From Propionimicrobium sp. PCR01-08-3 (GTDB taxonomy: Bacteria; Actinomycetota; Actinomycetes; Propionibacteriales; Propionibacteriaceae), in contig NZ_CP127390.1 in the NCBI RefSeq assembly GCF_030286045.1, positions 1,240,001-1,304,000 on the forward strand: a stretch of DNA of 64,000 nucleotides, given 5' to 3'. A model generated the notes under the pieces. That model ran no database searches. It was not told where the DNA came from and was given only the letters and a program-made list of their open reading frames with translations. The translations under genes and the position numbers were made by a program. The number at the start of each line of letters is the position of its first letter. Position 1 is the first letter of the stretch. This document shows, piece after piece, positions 63,323 to 64,000 of the stretch.

Positions 63323-64000
63323 GCTACAGCAGTGCGCCGACGAGCGTGCGCTCGCTGGAACAACGCATCCGCAACGTCGAAGGCGACGAAGGCCTTGCTC
63401 TGCGTCGCCGGATCACGATGGCTCTGGTTGTGGTCGGGCAGATGCTCCCCGAGGGTGCAATCAAGGGCGGCAGCGCAATGGCGCTGCGCTACGGGCGCCG
63501 TACGCGGTTCACTCGCGACCTCGACGCCGCACGAGTCACGCCACTGCGCACATTCCGCAATGAATTCGAGGAGTCGCTGTCCGCTGGTTGGGCAGGCTTT
63601 ACCGGGAGACTGGTCGAGAAGGCCGCGCCTCGTCCGCCTGCCGTGCCAACGGCGTACGTGATGCAACCCTTCGCGGTGAAGCTCGACTACTGGGGCAGGG
63701 CATGGTGCACGGTGAGTTTCGAGCTGGGGCACAATGAGATCGGTGATGCCGACGAGCCCGAGTACCGACTTTCCACCGAACTGGTTGATCTCTTTACGGA
63801 AGTGGGACTTGAAGCGCCAAAACCCGTGCCGGTCATGCGAGTCGACCACCAGGTAGCGCAGAAACTCCATGCCGTCTCTGCGGAGGGAAGCGAACGGGCA
63901 CGCGACCTGGTGGACCTCCAACTCCTCCACGATGGTGAAGACCTTGATCTCGCGCGGGTGGCCGCGACATGCGTCCGGCTCTTTGACTACCGCCAGCAGC
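63319..64000 (+). CDS. AbiEii-type nucleotidyltransferase toxin, N-terminal part (runs off right edge)
   Basis: Partial gene: 227 codons are visible and the frame is open to the end. The nucleotidyltransferase motif is clear: IKGGSAMALRYGRRTRFTRDLDAA near residues 50-73, with the GGS and the D-x-D metal site. Later motifs are KLDYWG near 120, then VAQKLHAV and RARDLVDLQLL near 180-205, the expected Lys and Asp motifs of the DUF1814/AbiEii family. It would transfer nucleotides to tRNA or another acceptor and halt growth during phage infection. The ATG overlaps the AbiEi stop. Confidence 0.88.
   Translation, partial: MSYSSAPTSVRSLEQRIRNVEGDEGLALRRRITMALVVVGQMLPEGAIKGGSAMALRYGRRTRFTRDLDAARVTPLRTFRNEFEESLSAGWAGFTGRLVEKAAPRPPAVPTAYVMQPFAVKLDYWGRAWCTVSFELGHNEIGDADEPEYRLSTELVDLFTEVGLEAPKPVPVMRVDHQVAQKLHAVSAEGSERARDLVDLQLLHDGEDLDLARVAATCVRLFDYRQQ

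Overview
The window is high-GC, densely packed bacterial DNA. Gene content and order point to an actinobacterium, most likely in or near the Propionibacteriaceae; the family-level call is inference. Supporting points are the bifunctional PriA isomerase inside a his operon, hisI leading a trp operon, neighbouring iscS/mnmA/metE-like and gatCAB blocks, a DnaE1-type replicase, and the yebC-ruvCAB-yajC-secDF-apt-rel series followed by hisS and aspS. Several genes lack a Shine-Dalgarno site and start 6-8 bases after a TANNNT -10 element, which fits the leaderless transcripts common in this phylum. No rRNA, tRNA, CRISPR array, insertion sequence or replication origin was found.

Layout. 1-5.1 kb: a glycogen debranching enzyme (cut by the left edge), divergent from cysteine desulfurase, mnmA and a MetE-like protein. 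5.1-9.1 kb: an accessory stretch with an AbrB/PIN toxin-antitoxin pair, small membrane proteins, an ACT-domain protein and a sugar porter. 9.2-12.6 kb: gatCAB. 12.6-18.8 kb: a second accessory stretch with a PadR/HAAS regulator pair, a relic RelE/ParE toxin, an alpha/beta hydrolase, a stand-alone condensation-domain protein, a cyclase-family hydrolase and a Phd/VapC module. 18.8-31 kb: hisI-trpECBA-lgt, then glutamate synthase gltBD. 31-35.3 kb: a sugar-acid locus with L-fuconate dehydratase, a zinc-less MDR oxidoreductase and a divergent EIIC-like membrane protein. 35.5-39 kb: dnaE. 39-46 kb: a membrane protein, ybaK, hisDCBH-priA and a tandem-GNAT protein. 46-62.7 kb: yebC, ruvCAB, yajC-secDF, apt, rel, a DUF349 protein, an MBL hydrolase, hisS, aspS and a tyrosine phosphatase. 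The right edge enters an AbiE type IV toxin-antitoxin (phage abortive infection) locus.

How the genes fit together. Sulfur from the cysteine desulfurase feeds MnmA for tRNA 2-thiolation. GatCAB, HisRS and AspRS supply aminoacyl-tRNAs, YbaK edits mischarged ones, and Rel senses uncharged tRNA. The his and trp blocks share PriA, which explains the absence of trpF; hisF, hisG, trpD and trpG must lie elsewhere. GltBD supplies glutamate, and glutamine for these pathways is made elsewhere.

Non-coding structure is more unusual than the gene list. There is a dispersed stem-loop repeat with four copies (two between iscS and mnmA, one after gltD, one after aspS), a 30-bp palindrome between glgX and iscS, a roughly 110-bp inverted-repeat element next to a decayed toxin, and a 47-codon reading frame that bridges the whole trpC-trpB gap.
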